A stretch of 64,000 nucleotides of DNA from Capronia americana (GCA_016110215.1 JADWQD010000007.1:124001-188000), one strand, 5' to 3'; positions 47,259 through 57,870 are shown, numbered from the stretch's first letter. A program made the numbers and translations. The notes: a model not told the origin generated them from the letters alone.

Positions 47259-48035
47259 ATGATTTCTCGAGTTCTCCTTCCACCGAAATTCCAGAGTGTA
47301 TTTATGTCTGATACACCATTACCCGACTACACCTCGAGAAGCTCAAGGAAGATTGCTGGTGAAACCATCAGGATGCCTAACATGTATGTTGTGGACCCGG
47401 AGACTAATACCTCGGCCCTGCCATACCGCACCCGCGACGAGAAGCTCGAGAAGCTATATCGTCGTGCTTGTTGTGGTTCGGTTGCCGGTATCCTCCTCTG
47501 GATCGTTCTATTGTTGGTTGCCATCTTCGTCCCCATCAGCGTGCTGCTTGCTAAAGGTCAGCTGGGATCCAAGTCACCGCAACAGCTTGAGGCTGCACCT
47601 TCGACCATGACCTCGTGGGTGTTCCCATTGACAACAACTTCAACTGCTGTTGTGCTTTCCATCTCCACTGGAGTGTCAACTACAACCGATACAGTCACGT
47701 CTGTTTCGACGTACTCTGCAATCAGCACCGAGACAGTCACGTCGATTGTAACCTCGATCTCGGTGAGCATTGTAACCTACTCGGGGCCCTCTACATTCGT
47801 CACCACGGAGGCAGTCACCACAACGGACTTTGAGACCACCATCATGTCTGTAAACCCATTGACGGTGACAGAGGATACAACCCCCGATGGGCAATCCGTC
47901 AGCTTCACGACAGTCGAGGTTACCACCACCACAGTCCTCAATCTCCCCACCGTCCTCACGATCGAGAACACGGTCACCTCGACAGGTAGTTTCATGGTTC
48001 ATCCAACAACTTTAACTGGGACAGGGGTTTTGTGA
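47259..48035 (+). CDS. Ser/Thr-rich single-span membrane protein, unknown function
   Basis: An intronless frame of 258 residues; the start is ATG 47259 or the in-frame ATG at 47304 (MSDTPLPDYTS). A hydrophilic N terminus with a basic, Cys-containing juxtamembrane stretch (KLYRRACCG) is followed by one strong span, GILLWIVLLLVAIFVPISVLL (about residues 76-96). The rest is a Thr/Ser/Val-rich domain built from TVTS, TSVST and VTTT steps, as in heavily O-mannosylated wall sensors. With the basic residues before the span, a type II topology (C terminus outside) is likely. It has no GPI signal. I do not recognise a family; a wall-stress sensor or adhesin-like role is only a guess. Confidence 0.7.
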   Translation: MISRVLLPPKFQSVFMSDTPLPDYTSRSSRKIAGETIRMPNMYVVDPETNTSALPYRTRDEKLEKLYRRACCGSVAGILLWIVLLLVAIFVPISVLLAKGQLGSKSPQQLEAAPSTMTSWVFPLTTTSTAVVLSISTGVSTTTDTVTSVSTYSAISTETVTSIVTSISVSIVTYSGPSTFVTTEAVTTTDFETTIMSVNPLTVTEDTTPDGQSVSFTTVEVTTTTVLNLPTVLTIENTVTSTGSFMVHPTTLTGTGVL

Positions 48036-49270
48036 GTCCTCTTATAGGAGTCACAGTGTTGCCGGACGGGACTTCAACTTTCACCTTCGCCCCAGCCTTG
48101 AGGCCGACTTCTTGATGGCGTCTTGAATCAAAGAGAGAAGGAAGTTTCCAGGCAGTGAATGCGAACAAGAACACAAAAATGAGCATGAATACAAGATGCA
48201 TATTGCGAGATCCTCCAGTCCACCTCACAAATGTCCGACAATTCTGTTTCTCTGAATCTTTATCACTGGTCGCTAAACACTTCAGCCAGTCTAATCTTCT
48301 TGTACTCGAGAAGCCCGCTCGTTCGTACAGTAGCAAGTCCGTGCCCTTCGCTTCATGAACCAAAGAACGGTATAAGACACTTTGCTTTCTAGCGACTTCG
48401 TCATAAAGATGCCGTTGAGGGAGTCGACGTGAGAGGTAATGGTGGGTCACTGCCCTACTGGCACTAAGCTAAGTAGGGTGATCCCGTTGCGCAGGACAGG
48501 TCATCCACTCACTTCTCAAGTAACGCAACGGTATCTCTATCATAAGCGGAGGCATTACACAAGTACCTGTTTGGTCATCAGTTAAGTCCACGGCGTGCTT
48601 GGCCTGGTCTGTGGCCGCATAGCTGAAAGAGTCTTGCCAAGCCGAGCCTTGCTACTCTCACTGTGAGCATCCGTCGATGGCTGTAAAAGCAGATAGAGCA
48701 TTAACGCACGCCTTCGCTATAAATGATGCGTTTGTAGAGGACGACCTCGATATCGAAGCAAGGCACTGCTGACGAAGATGACTGTTCCGTCTGCGCGGAA
48801 AGATGGTGCTTCCGGAGAGCATTAGCATGGCTCGAGTGTCCTTCTAATCCGTTCGCTTACTCGTGATTCCGTCCCAGCAGGGTCTTGCCGCCTATTTCTC
48901 GCAGTTGAAATCTGGCGTGGTGGAGGGAGAGAAGCGCCGGATCCAGTCCGGAGAGAAACCTCACAGACCATAGCTTATCCTCTTGCGAGTGTATTCTTTG
49001 CAATCTTCGCACATGGCTCAAAGAAGGGCTTATGTCGGTCAAATCTTCCTTCTCATCGCAGGAGCGCGGCGATGAGGGGGGAAGGGGGTCGTAGCCTGAT
49101 CACGTGTATCACATCCTCTAGCAAGGCTGTGACTGGTAATGACGCTGCCAAGGGTGTAACGGACTCGTAAATCTGTGAAACGCACTTGTATTGTCGAAAG
49201 ATCTCCTGAGCGACAGTACAATCAGGCAGTCCTCCAGACCCTGTTGAACTCATTACGTTCTAAAATTTAA
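48036..49270. other. Spacer between mucin-like gene and first Ctr gene
   Basis: A convergent spacer of 1.2 kb. One minus-strand open frame (47992-48450) contains a hydrophobic MHLVFMLIFVFLFAFTAW stretch but has no good start and overlaps the neighbouring gene. A minus-strand segment near 48857-48900 could encode GGKTLLGRNHE and may be a distant relic of the Ctr C terminus (see findings). Confidence 0.4.
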
Positions 49271-49845
49271 TCACAGGGCTACAGGCTCCTCGCTCACACT
49301 GACGAAGTATCCAACATTCATGGTCATCACCGCGATCATTCTAAGTCTGGTCAGCATGTCTATCATCATGCTCTCTCCGATGCTGGTACTCACAGTAGGT
49401 ATCCCACAACCGCGAGCACGACATCCACAAAGCCTGTCAAAATTGCATGTTTTGCTCTCCGGGGACGTTGGGGCGCCACTTCTTTCTGGAATTCTTCGTA
49501 CCCGCCTCTGTTGCGGTGAATGTCGACGGCAGCCATCATGGAGGGGAAATTGAAGCGGACGGCCAACAGTGCTCGAAAGATGGCCGCAAATGCGATCAAG
49601 AAGATGCATGTGCCTGCGTACTGACCTGTGGTGTTGGGCGTCCAGTTCGTGGAGAACAGTGGCGTGGTCGAAGAGAAGAAGAACGTCATCGCCATAGAGT
49701 CCATGCCCATCGTTTTGGTAGAGGACATCGGCATCGAAGAACTGGTTGCGCTGGCCATAGACATGACTGACGTTGTGCTGGTTGACGTCGACACGGACGT
49801 CGATATCGACATCGAGCCCATTGAGCTCGTCGTTGACATATCCAT
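49271..49845 (-). CDS. Ctr1-type copper transporter, apparently truncated in the third span
   Basis: Two exons, 49845-49394 and 49340-49271, with a 53-bp intron (GTGAGT...TAG), encode 173 residues. The N terminus is Met/Ser/Thr-rich with MxM and MxxM clusters that bind Cu(I), leading to MAMTFFFSSTTPLFSTNWTP. Span 1 is GQYAGTCIFLIFAFAAIFRALL-like, and span 2 carries the essential MxxxM (MIAVM in LLMIAVMTMN). Known Ctr proteins then continue through a third span with GxxxG. Here NVGYFVSV is followed by SEEPVAL and a stop at 49271. The protein is therefore short by about 15-20 residues, or a further exon is hidden. A copper-response-like CTTGCTCA lies 143 bp upstream of the start. Confidence 0.82.
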
Positions 49846-50897
49846 GGCTAACGATCCGAATGGTTGGACGAAGGCAATGATCTCCTAGGCTCTAGATGCA
49901 GCGTTACAGAACAATGCAACGGCGAGCTCTGCCAACCGTATCCTCACAGTTTGTGGCCGTCAGGATTTCTTGCGGCGAACCTGGAAACTTGCTCACCATA
50001 ATGCAAACCCGGGAGTTACTTCATTGGTCACGACTACAGTAGTTCCAGGTAGAAGTGGGGATGTTCTATCTGAGCATGTTCTTGGAAGGTCTCAGATGCT
50101 TTTCATCGCGACTCCCGTCTTCGTTTCGTGGGTTCGATTCGACACTAGCTGGATGGTATAGTGGTGCAGAAGCATGCCCACGTAAGCCTTAGGAAAAGAA
50201 TCCTTGAGTTCATTGCCGCTTGAGCCTTACCATCACATATGCCCTCCTAGTTCTCTGTCCGAGAGACCTCAAAACACCTTGTATCGCTAGACCTGGAACG
50301 ACGAAAAGGGTATACCCTTGCAACAGTCATGACAACGGCAGTGCAGTGCTCCTAGGTATATTCACACGCCCCGTCCCTCGACTCGACAGTAACCCCTGCA
50401 GCAGCACTCCCCCACGTAACCAATTAAGACCAATTAGTGAATAGGGGAATCACTGGTTAGTATGTTCAAAGAGTTAAAAGAAGTGCGTCTGTTCCAACCT
50501 CAGGCAATTATTAGTTTGCGATTCTTTGGGTGCGAGTTTCAGTGAAGTTTTCTTGGGAAGGATGAGGCTGGTTTCGCGCGGGCGGAGGATCACGCCAAAT
50601 CCACCAGCGTCCTCGTGTTAGGAGCCATGAGCACCATTCCTCTATCCTCCGCATTCGATGCTGGCTTGCCACACTCAAAAAGATGCAGTGCTACCATTTA
50701 CAAGGCATGCATTTGGCATCATCTACTGTACCAACTACTGGCCAGGTACAGTTACACTCTGGGGCAACGTCGCCGAACATAAACAACGAACTACCTAGCC
50801 ACAACAACCTGTAATGTCGGCGGCCTCAGGCTTTTCCCTGTCAATTTCGAGAACCGGTTGGTTAGAGTTTCCACCTAGTGAGTGGCTAGGATGCTAC
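49846..50897. promoter_or_regulatory. Upstream region of the first Ctr gene
   Basis: The 1.05 kb between two minus-strand Ctr genes contains the CTTGCTCA site at 49988-49995 and weaker TGAGCA cores at 50071 and 50628. No coding frame is supportable. Confidence 0.5.
49988..49995 (+). promoter_or_regulatory. Copper-response-element-like site CTTGCTCA
   Basis: It matches TTGCTCA, the core of Mac1/Cuf1-type copper-response elements, at 143 bp upstream of the first Ctr start codon. The same core recurs upstream of the neighbouring Ctr, reductase, fasciclin and peroxidase genes. Confidence 0.5.
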
Positions 50898-51639
50898 TCA
50901 CTTCGCTTCGTTTAGAAGTTGATCCCAGCTGAAGATGAAAGCTCCCAAGAAGGCTCCGATGATGATGCAGATGATAATGTAGCCTATTCACGAACAACAG
51001 TCAGCGGCGTTTCAGCAATCCTCTCTCTACAATGAACTCATACCGTTGAAGTACATAGCAAGCAGCATGATAAAATAGGCGACGCCAAACTGCACCATGT
51101 GAAGCAAGGAACGGATCACCTGTCGTTGCAAGAGCGTCGGCCGGTCGACTCGAGGTGGCGCAGAGACAGAGGCAGTAACAGGCGGCGTACTGACTATTGG
51201 CCCCTTTCCATTCGAGTTTTGGACAGATGAACCTGAGCTGGCGTCCAAGTCGTGTCTTCTGTTGTAGTCGGCGATCATCTTCCTGTCTTTGCGAGCGATC
51301 CAACCATCATACTCGCGCTGGACTCGTCGCAGGAACTCGAGAGAGATGACCAGGCAGATCACGCCGATGCAGGAGCCCGCAAACATGCCCCCGGAAGTGA
51401 CTTGCCATGTATCGGAAATGAAGCCTGAAGAAGAGGTCAGTTCAAGGCCGAGGTGCACCCATCACGTCAGAGCTCAACTCACAGGCGCCAACGGTGAACC
51501 AGTTCCAGGTCATTGAGATTTTGCAAGTATTGCCTCCCATATCCATACCTGAGGCCGCTGAAGACGCTGCCGCCATGGACATGGTGGCAGTTCCAGTCAT
51601 GGAAGCGGAGGCCGTCGTGGACATCGAAGACATGTCCAT
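50898..51639 (-). CDS. Ctr-family high-affinity copper transporter (CtrC/Ctr3-Ctr4-like)
   Basis: Three exons: 51639-51483, 51424-51044 and 50983-50898, with introns of 58 and 60 bp, giving 207 residues. The N terminus is Met-rich (MDMSSM, MSM, GMDMGG) and ends in NTCKISMTWNWFTVGACF, typical of the fungal Ctr3/Ctr4 branch. Span 1 is GGMFAGSCIGVICLVISLEF. A hydrophilic loop of about 80 residues follows, then span 2 with MLLAM (the MxxxM motif) and span 3 with GAFLG (the GxxxG packing motif), so this copy is complete. Trimers of such proteins import Cu(I) at the plasma membrane. It is divergent from a ferric reductase, which would supply Cu(I), across a shared promoter with CCAAT boxes and two TGAGCAAG sites. 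Confidence 0.92.
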
Positions 51640-52033
51640 CTTGGAAAGTTGGAAAGGATTGTGCTGGAAAAGCTGGCAGAGGCGGTAAGCGGACAGTCAG
51701 GGTGAAGTCGAAGAGAAACTGGAAATGCTGCAGGGAGGCAGACACCTCTGCTAATAAGGGAGACTGATGTGTGGTAGGTCGTATGAGCGCTCGTCGTCCT
51801 TGGTCAGATGGGAAACTCTGTGCGGTCTCCGTTAAACCCCGTAGATGGTCCAGCCGCAGTCCTGGAAGAGTTCTCAGCGGAACGCCCCGCTGGTCGCCGA
51901 TGGCTATTTGCCATTAGTGGCGTGGTGGAAGTAGAGAAAGAGAAAGAGGGCCGTCAAGTTCGTGGAACCACCTGTGTTGGGTTGTTCTTCTGCGGGCGAC
52001 AACCGACGCTCTTGGGAATGTTCCCTTCGCGAG

Positions 52034-52195
52034 TGAGCAAGTTTTAAGCAGCCGCTGATTGGACGACGCGCACCCGTCAACCCCCACCTTCTCACCTAGC
52101 CTTCGATAGCCGCTGTGATTGGCTGATTGGCTGATAGGTTGATTGGCTGGATCAATACCTCGCACCTCACTTTCCTTGAACGATCTTTGAGCAAG
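52034..52195 (-). promoter_or_regulatory. Two copper-response-element-like sites (TGAGCAAG)
   Basis: The sites at 52034-52041 and 52188-52195 read CTTGCTCA on the minus strand and flank the CCAAT array on both sides. They lie about 400-550 bp from either start codon. Confidence 0.45.
52116..52147. repeat. Tandem CCAAT-box array (4 x 8 bp)
   Basis: Units 52116-52123, 52124-52131 and 52140-52147 read TGATTGGC, the complement of GCCAATCA; unit 52132-52139 is a degenerate TGATAGGT. CCAAT is the target of the Hap2/3/5 complex (CBC), which with HapX controls iron genes in filamentous fungi. The array lies between a copper transporter and a metalloreductase. Confidence 0.85.
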
Positions 52196-52637
52196 CATCT
52201 ACGACTGAGGGTCTGGGTCTGGCATGTGTAAAGAAGGTCCAAGTATGGCCCCTCTTATCGCAGAGATGCTAGCTGCTGTACCGGAAGGGCTTGGTGCTGG
52301 AGCTGCGGCGGGCAATCGACATTAAGCCCCCGCTGTTAAGAGTATTGCGCTCCCATACGCTTTACTCCTTGCCGATCGTCAATGTCCCTCGGCGGACCAA
52401 CACTGCTATCTTTCACCCGACGCCGCGACAGTTCCATCAACCTTTTTACCGAAGCCATACGATGTCGCGAACATCCATAGTGCCAAGTGTCGGACAGCGG
52501 AGTCTATGCAGGGAGAAAGCAGTGAAGTTGGATATATCTCTCGCAAGCCCGGTAGATACGTGAGTCTTCTCTCTATTCCTTGTGGATAGTGTTGTTACGT
52601 GCGTTCTACTGTCCTTACTTGATCAACCCAAGTCAAC

Positions 52638-54600
52638 ATGTCGATGAGCTCAGGGCAGCCGTACATTGGCTCTCCTACCGAAAATCTCACACTGTCGGAT
52701 CCTCGGTGCAACAACGACTCGTGCAAGGCCTTTTACGACGCCCAACAACTGTCTCAAAACCTCACTTCGTACGCCCACCAATACGACTATGGCCACTATG
52801 TCTCGTGGTACCTGGTCGTCTGCCCGGGCCTGTTTGCCGTGGTCCATTTTGGCGGCCAGTGGATTGAGTATCTACGTCTGAGTGGCAGCTCGGCCGTGCA
52901 TACATCACCTCTTCAAACGGCCAAATCCAAAGCCTTGGCGTTATGGAGGATGATGGCGTATCGTCGGGCTCCGGGATGGATCAGTACCCGCTTCGGACTG
53001 CCCTCCTATGGCATGCTGACTTTCTTGCTGTTGAACGTGCTGTACTGCTGCATCCTCACGTTCGCCGTCCGGCCATACTACCGCAACCATCGCGGCTACG
53101 GCTCGCCTCCCCTAGCTGTCAGGACAGGCCTTATGGCTACTGCATTGACACCTTGGTTGATTGCATTATCTTCCAAGGCGAACATTGTCACCTGGTTGAC
53201 AGGCATCGGTCATGAAAAGTTGAACATCATCCACCGCTGGATGGGATGGCTTTGCTTTGGACTTTCTGTTGTCCACACTGTCCCGTTCATCGTGGCGCCC
53301 CTGAGAGATGGAGGCTACGCAGCCTTACACAAGCAGTTCTACAAGCCAGGAGGGTACGAGGTAAGCCATTCAGTTCCCTGAAAACATACTTCAATACTGA
53401 GCGTAGCTACAGTACACCGGGACGCCGCCCCTAGGCATCTTATTTGGCCTCCTGGTATTCTCTCTCCCTTGTGTACGGCGTCGATTCTACGAGGGATTCT
53501 ATCACCTCCACTTCTGGCTGGCTGTGACATATGTGGGTCTCATGTTCTGGCACTGCAATGATCAACCTGATACATGGATATACATGTGGGCCTCTGTTGC
53601 CTGCCGCATGGCTGCTTTCAATCTTCGCAAGACTCTTCTGGTACAACCGTGCGACGAACATTATGTCTGCGGAATGGATGATGGGATCTCCGATTTCCAT
53701 GACATCGTTTTCGGACAACATGACTCGGTTGCGTATAAGTGCACCAGCCACTTTTCACTGGAAACCGGGACAGCATGTCTATCTTCGTGTTCCAAAGCTC
53801 AACATCTTCGACAACCACCCTTTCACCATCGCAAATGACCACAGAGCGGGAAGGATTGGGGCTGAATACACTGAGTTAGACCTGTTCATTCGCTCCCATG
53901 CGGGCTTCACAAGAAGACTGGAAAGATATGTCTCCAACAACCCTGACAGAGAACTGAATGGCTGGTTGGACGGTCCCTACGGAAGCCATCACCCCGACGT
54001 TGGGGCCACCTTTGACTCTGTGATCTTGATTGCCGGAGGTGGCGGTGTGAGCGCAGTGTTGCCCTGGCTCGATCACTTGGTGACTAGAATGAAGAATCAG
54101 CAATCCACCAGAACCGCGTCGATCAAGGTCCTCTGGTCCATTCGGCGTTCAGAATCTATGTATTGGATACGGGATATCCTAGATGACCTGGACTTCAAAG
54201 GGCTGGGCGACCGCGTCAAAATCACCGTGCACATCACTGGAGAGGAACGATCCGAAACGACAGCACCGAAGGCAGTGGAAATTGAACCAAAGTCTCAGGC
54301 CACCGATCAAAGTCGTTCACACGGCCTCACATGCGCCAGCCTTGATCTTGAATATGGTAGAATCCGTTGGACAGACATCTTCGATGACATCCTCCCTAAG
54401 CCACGCACCATAGTCATAGGTGAGTATTCGAGCGCTACAGACATGTCCATGCATTCTTTCGTGCTCATTATTCCTCTGCAGGTTGTGGTCCGGAAAGTCT
54501 CAAAGTCGACATCTCGAACGCGTGCGCAAAGGCACAGAGGTTGGTGATGGAAGGACAGCTCGCCGAAGTCGAACTGTGGACGGAAACGTTCGGCTGGTGA
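52638..54600 (+). CDS. Ferric/cupric reductase (FRE family) with an apparent frameshift
   Basis: Three exons: 52638-53360, 53413-54419 and 54482-54600, with introns of 52 and 62 bp. The protein would have about 615 residues if one surplus base in exon 2 (about 53597-53607) is discounted. Bis-heme His pairs are at about residues 199/213 (IIHRWMGWLCFGLSVVH) and 274/288 (HLHFWLAVTYVGLMFWH). The FAD motif is DNHPFTIAN, the NADPH site has ILIAGGGGVSAVLPWLD, and the C terminus has GCGPESL and ends WTETFGW. Before the break the reading is TWIYMWASVA; after it the next frame reads AWLLSIFARLFWYN. FRE enzymes reduce extracellular Fe(III) and Cu(II) for uptake. Shared promoter with a Ctr gene. Confidence 0.88.
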
Positions 54601-55041
54601 GCGGTCGACTCGAGCAGATGCAAAAGAAACTGGCTTCTATCGGCATTGACCATTATACGGTACATCTCCACTATAATGCGATATTATCGGGCTTTCTTAT
54701 TAGGCGCGATGTGAAATCCTGATTCAAACATTAGCCCTGATGGCATCCCCCTGACGCCTCCGCTGAGACAACACAACGACTCTATCTTAAGGCTCACCAA
54801 GCCCAGGCTTTTCTGATCTTCCAGCAATTTCATTGGACTCGGATGCAGTGCTCGATTCCGCCAGGATCTCTCCAAGCTCTGTATTCAGACAATATAGTGA
54901 TCCCCAAGTCCTGTGAGTGTTGTGACGACTCTTTTCGGCGTGTGCTCGTCTGTTAACTGCGCTTTCCTGCATTGTCACGAGCTTCTCTTCCGACCCATTG
55001 CGTGTTGATAGGCTGTAGTTCATGGAATACAGCAGCACCGA
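54601..55041. other. Convergent spacer, reductase / fasciclin gene
   Basis: A 440-bp stretch with two 3' ends; no gene or repeat is seen. Confidence 0.5.
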
Positions 55042-56319
55042 TCAATAACCACGACTGTCAAGTCCAAGGCCTCCGCCCTGTTGAGACGTAAGATTCTTCT
55101 GAGACATGTTCACCTCTGACAGCTGGTATTCACTCTGGTACGGCTTTAGAGACGTCTCCATTTTGCGTCGATAGAGGAGCCAAAATCCCAGTAACGATGC
55201 AATGAGGACGAAGGCTGCGGCGCCAATGCCGATTGCAGCCTTTGCACCCGTTGGGAGACCGCCACTGCTTGTTCCTGTGGACCCTGACCCAGACCCATCT
55301 GATAACGAGGTTGGGAAGGCCAGGTCAGTGGTGAACGAGGCATCCGCAAACGTAATTCTCGAATCGCTGATACTGGGAGTCACGGTGGTGTTGTCAGGAT
55401 TCAGCACACTGAAGGTGTGAATTAGAGTTAGGCAAAGACGTTGGTACATCAGAGCGGCCGTGACGTACCCGAAAATAGTGTAGATCAGACCCCCTCTGAA
55501 GACCCAGTTGTACTCCCCCACAATTCGGGCATTGTTGATGAATTGATCGCCTTCGTAGTCGGAGATGGACACTTTGGAACCGTCAAGTGTGGTGTACTGT
55601 CCGAGAGGGAGTCTGCCGTCCGACTCGGGAGTTAAAACTTCGTCGATGATATGATATGACATGATTCGCTGTAAATCTTTTATTGTCCAGTTCTTGACGA
55701 CCGAACCGATCTCCTTGAACGCATAACTGACTGGCAAGAAGATCGTGACATTGGAGAGATCATCGATCGCTGTTACCTCCGCGGAGCCGTTCTTGACGAC
55801 ATCTCCATCTGCAAAGGGAGACGGCCTGATCATCGGACTTTTGGCATAGGTGAAGCTGAAATTGTGAGGAATTTCCAGGAAACTTCCGAGGACGTGGATT
55901 GCGCCGTTGCTGCAGTTTGTTACATTGCCTGTGGTGTAAGAACGCTTCTGCAGGCCCGACCAGAATGTCGTGGTGCCGCTGAACAACGAAGTCTGCGCGA
56001 CGACGAGATTGTTAGTCTCGTCAAGCAGACTGGGAATGTATTGTGTCCAATTGGTGGTAAACGTCGAGTATGTCCCGTCGAGTACATGGTAGCTCCACAA
56101 TGCTTCCGTTATGTTTTCCGTCTCGCTGAATGCTCCATTGTCGGGCGCAAGCAGCGTGATGTTCCCTTTCTCGAGCAACGACGCAAAGTGGGGGAAGCGG
56201 ACAAGACTGGCGGCTAGGCTGGACAACTCAGGAATGCTTTTGACCGTCTCGATTATAGTCTTCTCTTGAGCGGTCGCGAATATAAGACAGACAGAGATCA
56301 CAAGCAGATGAGGGAACAT
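55042..56319 (-). CDS. Fasciclin (FAS1) domain surface protein, single span
   Basis: Two exons, 56319-55469 and 55408-55042, with a 60-bp intron (GTACGT...CAG) that splits a Gly codon, give 405 residues. The start is ATG 56319, which gives a clean signal peptide (MFPHLLVISVCLIFATAQ); the frame upstream has no ATG. Two FAS1 repeats follow: repeat 1 with FASLLEKGNITLLAPDNGAFSE and repeat 2 with NVTIFLPVSYAFKEIG, MSYHIIDEVL and FINNARIV. Many N-glycosylation sequons are present. A Gly/Ser-rich linker leads to a span, AAIGIGAAAFVLIASLLGFWLLY, and a short cytosolic tail. FAS1 proteins act in adhesion and in wall or iron/heme-related surface complexes. Two TGTGCTCA sites lie just upstream. Confidence 0.9.
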   Translation of the reverse strand: MFPHLLVISVCLIFATAQEKTIIETVKSIPELSSLAASLVRFPHFASLLEKGNITLLAPDNGAFSETENITEALWSYHVLDGTYSTFTTNWTQYIPSLLDETNNLVVAQTSLFSGTTTFWSGLQKRSYTTGNVTNCSNGAIHVLGSFLEIPHNFSFTYAKSPMIRPSPFADGDVVKNGSAEVTAIDDLSNVTIFLPVSYAFKEIGSVVKNWTIKDLQRIMSYHIIDEVLTPESDGRLPLGQYTTLDGSKVSISDYEGDQFINNARIVGEYNWVFRGGLIYTIFGYVTAALMYQRLCLTLIHTFSVLNPDNTTVTPSISDSRITFADASFTTDLAFPTSLSDGSGSGSTGTSSGGLPTGAKAAIGIGAAAFVLIASLLGFWLLYRRKMETSLKPYQSEYQLSEVNMSQKNLTSQQGGGLGLDSRGY

Positions 56320-56321
56320 AT

Positions 56322-56593
56322 TGAGCACATCCGGTGCTTGAGCAACGTCGTTGCCCACGGAGTAAAGGGCAAAATGAAAATCGATATCTAGTGTAATACT
56401 GCGTAGACTAGTAGCACGAGCTCCATATCGTACAGTATCAGGACTGCCTCAGCCCCCATAAGAAAGACTCACTGCGAGAAACGTGCGAATCTCGCACGTC
56501 TAGGCTGGCACATTGAGCAGGATTTCCCTTTTTGCGCGCTTGCAATCTTTGCTAACGCGAGACACTGCAACTGGTGCTTGAGAAATGTGCTCA
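56322..56593. promoter_or_regulatory. Copper-response-element-like sites upstream of the fasciclin gene
   Basis: TGAGCACA (complement TGTGCTCA) is at 56322-56329 and TGTGCTCA at 56586-56593, with a related TGAGCAAC at 56339-56346. TGTGCTCA is, to my memory, the motif reported for the Aspergillus fumigatus Mac1 orthologue. The first copy is so near the ATG that it may lie in the leader. Confidence 0.5.
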
Positions 56594-57371
56594 TTTAGAT
56601 TTGCTGCCTCTTGCTTGGGTAGGATGAAGCTAGGGACATGGCCCTTCCAGCCGCTAGGTCTCCGACACTAGCTTTGAGCGTGTAATATCGTTGGACGCCT
56701 CGAGGACGAAGAGAAGGGGGAACGTGGGTGCGGCTCATGTGGCAGGCAATGTGCACAAAGCTTGGCGAAGACGCTGCCAGGCCCACAGAGAATTATGAAC
56801 GACAACTGCAATTGACAAGAGAAAGAGTAGTGGTTAGCACCCCAATATTCTGGCGTATTTCTCGGCTATCACAGCATGGATTTCAAGGTTCTCGCGATGC
56901 AAAATAGTCCTGGAATCGCTCCGATACGGTCTCGCACGACGTATGTTTCGGCTTATCTCAGTACCTTTCTTAGCCCTATGAAGATTCCCCGGCCCCTGAT
57001 TTTCCGGCTGCTTCTCTTGGTCTCGTTACTTTCAACGTCTATGACCGTAGCTACGGGACACTCTGGGTCGCTTCAAACTCCAAGTCAAGTCAGCACAGCT
57101 CCGTCTCTTTTCCCTGCCTCCAGCCACTTTCGCGTGTCCTGTCCCGTTCTTTTGAATCCCATCAATTTCCGACTTGATATGCGTCACTTCCGGTTCGCTA
57201 TGTCGGGAACCAACCACTCGAGACGGACATTCAGGCACAGCCAGGCCATCATGTTAATGCTATTCTTGATATGACACTACTACTACCGTCACAGCAGCTC
57301 AAGAACAGGCTCGAGATGGACAGCTTTCCCCTGGACGACGGCGACGGCCAATCAGAAGCGGTCCAAGTCGA

Positions 57372-57566
57372 TGAGCACAATAAACACCGCCCCGTTGGTT
57401 GTCACCATCTGGGTTGAGCACATTCTAAGATTCGACCTCCGATCAAGCTCACTTTCGCAGGATCTCCGTGTCGGCTCCTATGGCCACTGTTGACACTGGC
57501 TACTACATGGCGGCTGAGACACACCTGCATCTTTGGACTTACCGCTACCTGAAGAGAATTTGCTCA
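57372..57566. promoter_or_regulatory. Copper-response-element-like sites upstream of the peroxidase gene
   Basis: TGAGCACA occurs at 57372-57379 and 57415-57422, and TTTGCTCA, the yeast Mac1 consensus, at 57559-57566. They lie about 300-500 bp before the peroxidase start codon (57871), a usual distance for fungal operators. Confidence 0.55.
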
Positions 57567-57870
57567 ACATCCATCGTTCGGCAGAGCCAGTCCGGGGGGA
57601 ATTGAGTTGTCGGGCACAACTTGGAACCAGTGGATGGACCCAGTGTAGGTGTAGGGAGCATATATCAATCCACCCAGCCTCATCACAAAGCGCCGGTAGG
57701 TCGACAACTCTCCCCTTACATTCATTTACTGTCTAGAATAAGGTCAACCTGTGCATCACTCGCTTTGCACAGGTATTCATTCATCTATTTGTTTGTGGAC
57801 TGATTTGTGTTCTCTGATCCCTTGTGCAACTTCATCGTCATTCGCCACCGGCCTTGCACAAATTGTCACA

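Larger units (their letters stand above)
51640..52637. promoter_or_regulatory. Shared divergent promoter, Ctr transporter / ferric reductase
   Basis: One kilobase separates the two start codons. It contains a tandem array of TGATTGGC (inverted CCAAT boxes) at 52116-52147, another ATTGG core near 52056, and two TGAGCAAG sites at 52034-52041 and 52188-52195. No open frame here is convincing. A GTGAGT near 52560 may be the donor of a leader intron of the reductase gene. Confidence 0.6.
56320..57870. promoter_or_regulatory. Divergent promoter, fasciclin / peroxidase
   Basis: A 1.55 kb spacer with two outward genes, carrying five copper-response-like sites (listed separately). A 132-codon plus-strand frame (56876-57274) starts with ATG and has a hydrophobic stretch IFRLLLLVSLLSTSM but no family, so I leave it unannotated. 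A longer reading frame into the peroxidase gene starts upstream of 57871, but the signal peptide supports the ATG at 57871. Confidence 0.55.

Noticed and set aside
47992..48450. 152-codon minus-strand frame with a hydrophobic segment
   Set aside because: It begins without ATG, overlaps the 3' end of the mucin-like gene and has no recognisable family. A 70-residue protein from the inner ATG is possible but unsupported.
50120..50200. tRNA-like boxes (GGGTTCGATTCG and GGATGGTATAGTGG)
   Set aside because: The B-box-like part precedes the A-box-like part, and no acceptor stem or anticodon arm can be folded, so it is chance or debris.
56876..57274. 132-codon plus-strand frame with a hydrophobic stretch
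   Set aside because: It lies in the fasciclin/peroxidase promoter, has no family and an odd composition; a small secreted protein starting at the inner Met cannot be excluded.
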